Source: JBHHYR01 sp046757585
Lineage (GTDB): Bacteria > Desulfobacterota > Binatia > HRBIN30
Direction: 5' to 3'
DNA length: 7,240 nt
NCBI GenBank assembly: GCA_046757585.1
Contig: JBHHYR010000202.1
Location: forward strand, 1-7,240
Of the stretch, positions 5,526 to 7,240 are shown piece by piece. The notes below the pieces were generated by a model. That model made no database searches. It was not told where the DNA came from and was given only the letters and a program-made list of their open reading frames with translations. The number at the start of each line of letters is the position of its first letter. Position 1 is the stretch's first letter. The translations under genes were made by a program, and so were the position numbers.

Positions 5526-5781
5526 GCGGGATGTACTGGACGAAGCTGCCGTCGTCTTCGGGGTGGGCTGCTCTCGCTAGAGCCATTGCCTCCTCGGGCG
5601 TGTCGGCAACAAAGGCTTCTTCGGCAGCGACACAGACGCACTTACCCCTATGAAGCGCGTAGATCTCCTGGGCGTGGGTCTGCAGCCACGCCGAGTTGCG
5701 GTCAAACCGCTCCCGCTGCGCCCGGGCTTTGGCGATCTCGTCAGGATCAGTGACCTCTTCCATCACAATCGGCGTTGGCAT
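5488..5781 (-). CDS. DUF5678-like small protein, partner of the aspartyl protease
   Basis: A 97-residue soluble protein with no signal peptide. An acidic/helical N-terminus (about 8-35, MEEVTDPDEIAKARAQRERF) precedes a segment that resembles DUF5678: a helix with HAQEIYALHRGKCVCVAAEEAFVADTPEEAMALARA (36-71; read as H-x-E-I, RGK-V-V, a beta turn, then TPEEA-x-A), and a final strand GSFVQYIPRE (78-87). That domain has no known biochemical role. Its 3' end overlaps the protease start, so the two are likely made together; I recall this pairing with aspartyl-protease genes elsewhere but cannot verify it here. No good ribosome binding site precedes the ATG at 5781; an alternative ATG is at 5763. 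The gene itself looks intact, unlike its partner. Confidence 0.7.
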   Translation of the reverse strand: MPTPIVMEEVTDPDEIAKARAQRERFDRNSAWLQTHAQEIYALHRGKCVCVAAEEAFVADTPEEAMALARAAHPEDDGSFVQYIPRERFARIYANRR

Positions 5782-5787
5782 GGCTCA

Positions 5788-5816
5788 ATTGTGCCATCGC
5801 TTTCCAGGCACGGCAA
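5788..5816 (-). promoter_or_regulatory. Possible promoter of the DUF5678-protease pair
   Basis: On the minus strand TTGCCG, a 17-base spacer and CACAAT lie six bases before the ATG at 5781. Each hexamer matches the sigma-70 consensus at four of six places. Transcription would start at the ATG. Weak, by eye. Confidence 0.22.
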
Positions 5817-5889
5817 GTCCGGTCCATTCTCCACGGAGGTATACGCGAGGAGCCCATCGATCACACCGCCCGCACGGCACCCGCGCAAC

Positions 5890-6153
5890 GCCGTCGCGCG
5901 CGGCAACGGCCTGCCGGCGTTGGGTGAACGCGGTGGCCTCCGCCTTGCCGAGATGGGTCTTCGCATTGCGCTGCATGTGCACGATGCGGAGCTGGACGTC
6001 CGCTTGAGGGAACAACGATTGGGTGACAGTTAGCAGGCCGGAGAAGTCGTCCTGGACGACGATCAGGACGCGCCGCAACCCGCGCTCCAGCAACGTGCGC
6101 AGGAGCTTCTTCCAGTCCTCGAGGTTCTCGCACCCGGGGCGGGCAAACGCCAA
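5890..6153 (-). mobile_element. IS256/Mutator-family transposase remnant (central catalytic part)
   Basis: Within an open minus-strand frame (5785-6549) only the middle is transposase. It reads LAFARPGCENLEDWKKLLRT, LLERGLRRVLIVVQDDFSGL, TVTQSLFPQADVQLRIVHMQ, RNAKTHLGKAEATAFTQRRQ. The ENLEDW-L-RGL-VVxD-GL-FPQADVQ-xVHxxRN series is the signature around the second catalytic Asp (167 or 168 of the frame) in IS256-type DDE transposases, which are normally about 400 residues. The first Asp region, the zinc-like N-terminal domain and the last Glu region are missing, and no terminal inverted repeats are visible. The 5' side breaks at about 6150 into a plus-strand secreted-protein gene; the 3' side loses similarity near 5890. 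It is a dead fragment, evidence of past transposition and deletion here. Confidence 0.75.
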
Positions 6154-6532
6154 GATCGTCGTCCACGGCACCTTCGATGCGAGCGCGTTGCCGCCCTTGG
6201 GCAATCTTCTCTTCTCCGGAGGGCTCAGCGTCGGCGTGAGCGGCAGCGGCTTGGGCACCCCGGACACGCTGGTGTTCCCGCCGCTGCGCTGCTTCACCTT
6301 GAGGAGACTCATCGACTGTATCGGCAAAGATTCTGCCGAGCTGCGCTTTCGCCAGCAGCGCGCGGCGAATCTCCTGACGGTGAAGATGAGCGCGACGAAC
6401 AGCGTGTTCGCCGTCCCGCTCACCAGCGATCCCGTGGTGGTTACACTCTCGGCTGGAGGCCTGGACCGGACCGACCGGTTTAACACCTGCACGGTGAACA
6501 GAACCGGCCGCCGCGTGAAGCGCCGCAGGTGA
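6146..6532 (+). pseudogene. 3' fragment of a secreted beta-domain protein gene
   Basis: The plus frame from about 6146 reads NAKIVVHGTFDASALPPLGN, then GGLSVGVSGSGLGTPDTLVF, a Cys-containing stretch (RCF...IDCIGKDSAELRF), then NLLTVKMSATNSVFAVPLTS, DPVVVTLSAGGLDRTDRFNT, CTV and a stop at 6530-6532. Alternating beta pattern, paired Cys and the PVxVTLSxGGxDRxD-C ending resemble a C-terminal domain repeated in secreted proteins of Binatota-like bacteria (from memory; no named family). Upstream in this frame is only the antisense of the transposase remnant, so the gene's main part and signal peptide are gone. The usual last residues seem changed (RRVKRRR rather than a final Cys-Arg). It is oriented like the secreted-protein gene that starts at 6853 and may be a paralogue. 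Confidence 0.5.
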
Positions 6533-6838
6533 GGCGCCACCACCACCACCTCGTGAGCCGCTGCCCCGGCTGCGAAACTGCGCCGCGACCTGTTTGCGGC
6601 AGCATCGAGAGAACATGCACCCGTTCTGCGATCTTAACGTGCTCCGGCCTGAAAGTGCTCGAACAGGGGGGGGACGCCTCGCCCCGTTTCGGTCCGGCTT
6701 GCGGCGGTGCTGGTAACCGGCAGTGGGGAGGTAACGAGGCGACGTCAGCTGACTTGACGTACTCGCGCACGCCGTGGTAGCCGCAGCCCAACGGGGATTG
6801 TCTAGGACATTTTGAACGCCTGTCCATTCCACGGGCAA
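6533..6838. other. Gene-poor stretch with G8 run and inverted repeats
   Basis: No convincing gene. A minus-strand frame (6480-6827, 115 codons) contains some protein-like segments (CGYHGVREYVKSADV, STFRPEHVKIAERVHVLSML) but matches nothing I know; it could be a decayed mobile-element gene. It is crossed by a run of eight G at 6666-6673, a likely slippage or sequencing-error site. Other visible items: a CAC triplet run at 6538-6549; ACGTCA/TGACGT arms at 6742-6747 and 6755-6760, around the palindrome GTCAGCTGAC at 6744-6753; and GGACA/TGTCC arms at 6805-6809 and 6821-6825. The last two pairs could be operators for the gene at 6853. Confidence 0.4.
6805..6825. promoter_or_regulatory. Operator-like inverted repeat upstream of the secreted-protein gene
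   Basis: GGACA (6805-6809) and TGTCC (6821-6825) are perfect arms 11 bases apart, ending 27 bases before the ATG at 6853. A further TGTC at 6799-6802 makes a short palindrome with the left arm. The position fits a repressor or activator site; no clear -35/-10 pair could be found. Confidence 0.2.
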
Positions 6839-6844
6839 GGGAGG
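6839..6844 (+). promoter_or_regulatory. Strong ribosome binding site of the terminal gene
   Basis: GGGAGG within CAAGGGAGGA lies eight bases before the ATG at 6853. It fixes that start and contrasts with the absent Shine-Dalgarno at most other starts here. Confidence 0.75.
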
Positions 6845-6852
6845 ATTATACC

Positions 6853-7240
6853 ATGCGTATAGTTCTGAAGGTCTTGTTGGTTCTACTGGTGTTTACTTAT
6901 GGTACGATGCGAGGCGTTGCGCCCGCCTTTGGGGACACCCTCGGAACTGGGACAGGCCTTACCGGGGTCAACCAGCTTTCTAGGGTCGGTGGGCTGCCGT
7001 TCCCGCTGCCGCCAGGACTTCCTTTTCTCCCGCCAAGCGCCGGAACCGGTGCGATATTCGATGACGTCACCTTCAATGTGCTGGGTACGCCGGTGAACAT
7101 GGTCAGTCTGGGCGCGGCCACAGTGATCAGCGCGCGCACCGGCGGTGTCGTCGATTTTACGCCGGATCCCCCACCGAGTCTCGGTGGTGGTGGCAGCAAG
7201 AAGACAGACTGCGTCAGTGAATGGTCCGTTGGCCTAAACG
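6853..7240 (+). CDS. Sec-secreted protein of unknown function, N-terminal part (runs off window)
   Basis: The frame is open from the ATG at 6853 to the window end (129 codons) and is partial. Residues 1-27 form a Sec signal peptide: MRIVLK, a hydrophobic core VLLVLLVFTYG, and a probable cleavage near VAPAFG-D. The mature start is Gly/Pro-rich (GGLPFPLPPGLPFLPP, about 47-62), followed by a beta-rich part (IFDDVTFNVLGTPVNMVSLG), a Pro/Gly linker (TPDPPPSLGGGGSKK, 104-118) and DCVSEWSVGLN. The DCVxEWSV start resembles a domain that begins long Cys-containing secreted proteins in Binatota-like genomes, whose C-terminal domain resembles the 6146-6532 fragment; this is recall and inference. Function is unknown; an extracellular structural or binding protein is likely. 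The upstream ribosome binding site is strong, so the gene is probably expressed. Confidence 0.8.
   Translation, partial: MRIVLKVLLVLLVFTYGTMRGVAPAFGDTLGTGTGLTGVNQLSRVGGLPFPLPPGLPFLPPSAGTGAIFDDVTFNVLGTPVNMVSLGAATVISARTGGVVDFTPDPPPSLGGGGSKKTDCVSEWSVGLN

Noticed and set aside
5763..5966. LLAYTSVENG in another minus frame as the missing TTNxVE end of the IS256 transposase
   Set aside because: The resemblance is only a few residues, the surrounding sequence does not fit, and it would require a frameshift plus a large deletion.
5785..6549. A complete 254-residue transposase on the minus strand
   Set aside because: Only residues about 133-215 of the frame are transposase-like; the first 130 are the antisense of the secreted-protein tail and the last 40 match nothing.
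1..7240. CRISPR array, tRNA or rRNA genes
   Set aside because: No regularly spaced repeats and no recognisable tRNA or rRNA sequence were seen on either strand.

Overview
The window is GC-rich bacterial DNA of chromosomal type. It carries two intact metabolic or envelope genes on the left, then about 2.7 kb of small, broken and spliced genes, and the start of a secreted-protein gene at the right edge. I infer an uncultured soil or sediment bacterium of the Binatota / former Deltaproteobacteria kind. The main reason is that the secreted proteins at 6146-6532 and 6853-7240 (a C-terminal beta domain ending in a VxVTLSxGG-DRxD-C pattern, and a DCVxEWSV start) look like proteins I associate with those genomes. 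This is a memory-based inference, not a search result.

Left part (1-3972). A ferritin-like protein fragment (plus strand, to 450) faces a short-chain dehydrogenase (minus strand, 572-1411). The fragment seems to lack its first half, probably because of a one-base frameshift near position 52. The dehydrogenase has an intact cofactor site, but Ser and Arg sit where YxxxK should be, as in peroxisomal trans-2-enoyl-CoA reductase. Divergent from it, across a 95-base gap, is an 821-residue membrane-anchored protein (1507-3972) of the six-hairpin (alpha/alpha)6 glycosidase type. I see no shared pathway between these neighbours.

Middle part (3973-5062) is a graveyard of toxin-antitoxin pieces. A HicB-like antitoxin with no hicA (4153-4494, plus) runs at its 3' end into the antisense of a truncated mazF (4437-4568, minus). 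That mazF overlaps by GTGA with a mazE lacking its first few codons (4565-4792). The mazE piece is joined out of frame to the first 49 codons of a YgiT-type zinc-finger antitoxin gene (4792-4938). Three families have thus been cut and joined within about 800 bases, leaving no complete toxin.

Next (5063-5781, minus) come two overlapping genes: a DUF5678-like small protein and a retropepsin-like aspartyl protease. The protease is broken by a 7-base tandem duplication lying exactly on the codons for its catalytic DTG.

Right part. A central piece of an IS256/Mutator transposase (about 5890-6153, minus) abuts the 3' end of a secreted-protein gene (6146-6532, plus). After 320 bases without a convincing gene, a new Sec-secreted protein begins at 6853 behind a strong ribosome binding site and runs off the window. 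Several starts lack a Shine-Dalgarno sequence and have a -10-like box only 5-9 bases upstream, which suggests leaderless transcripts.
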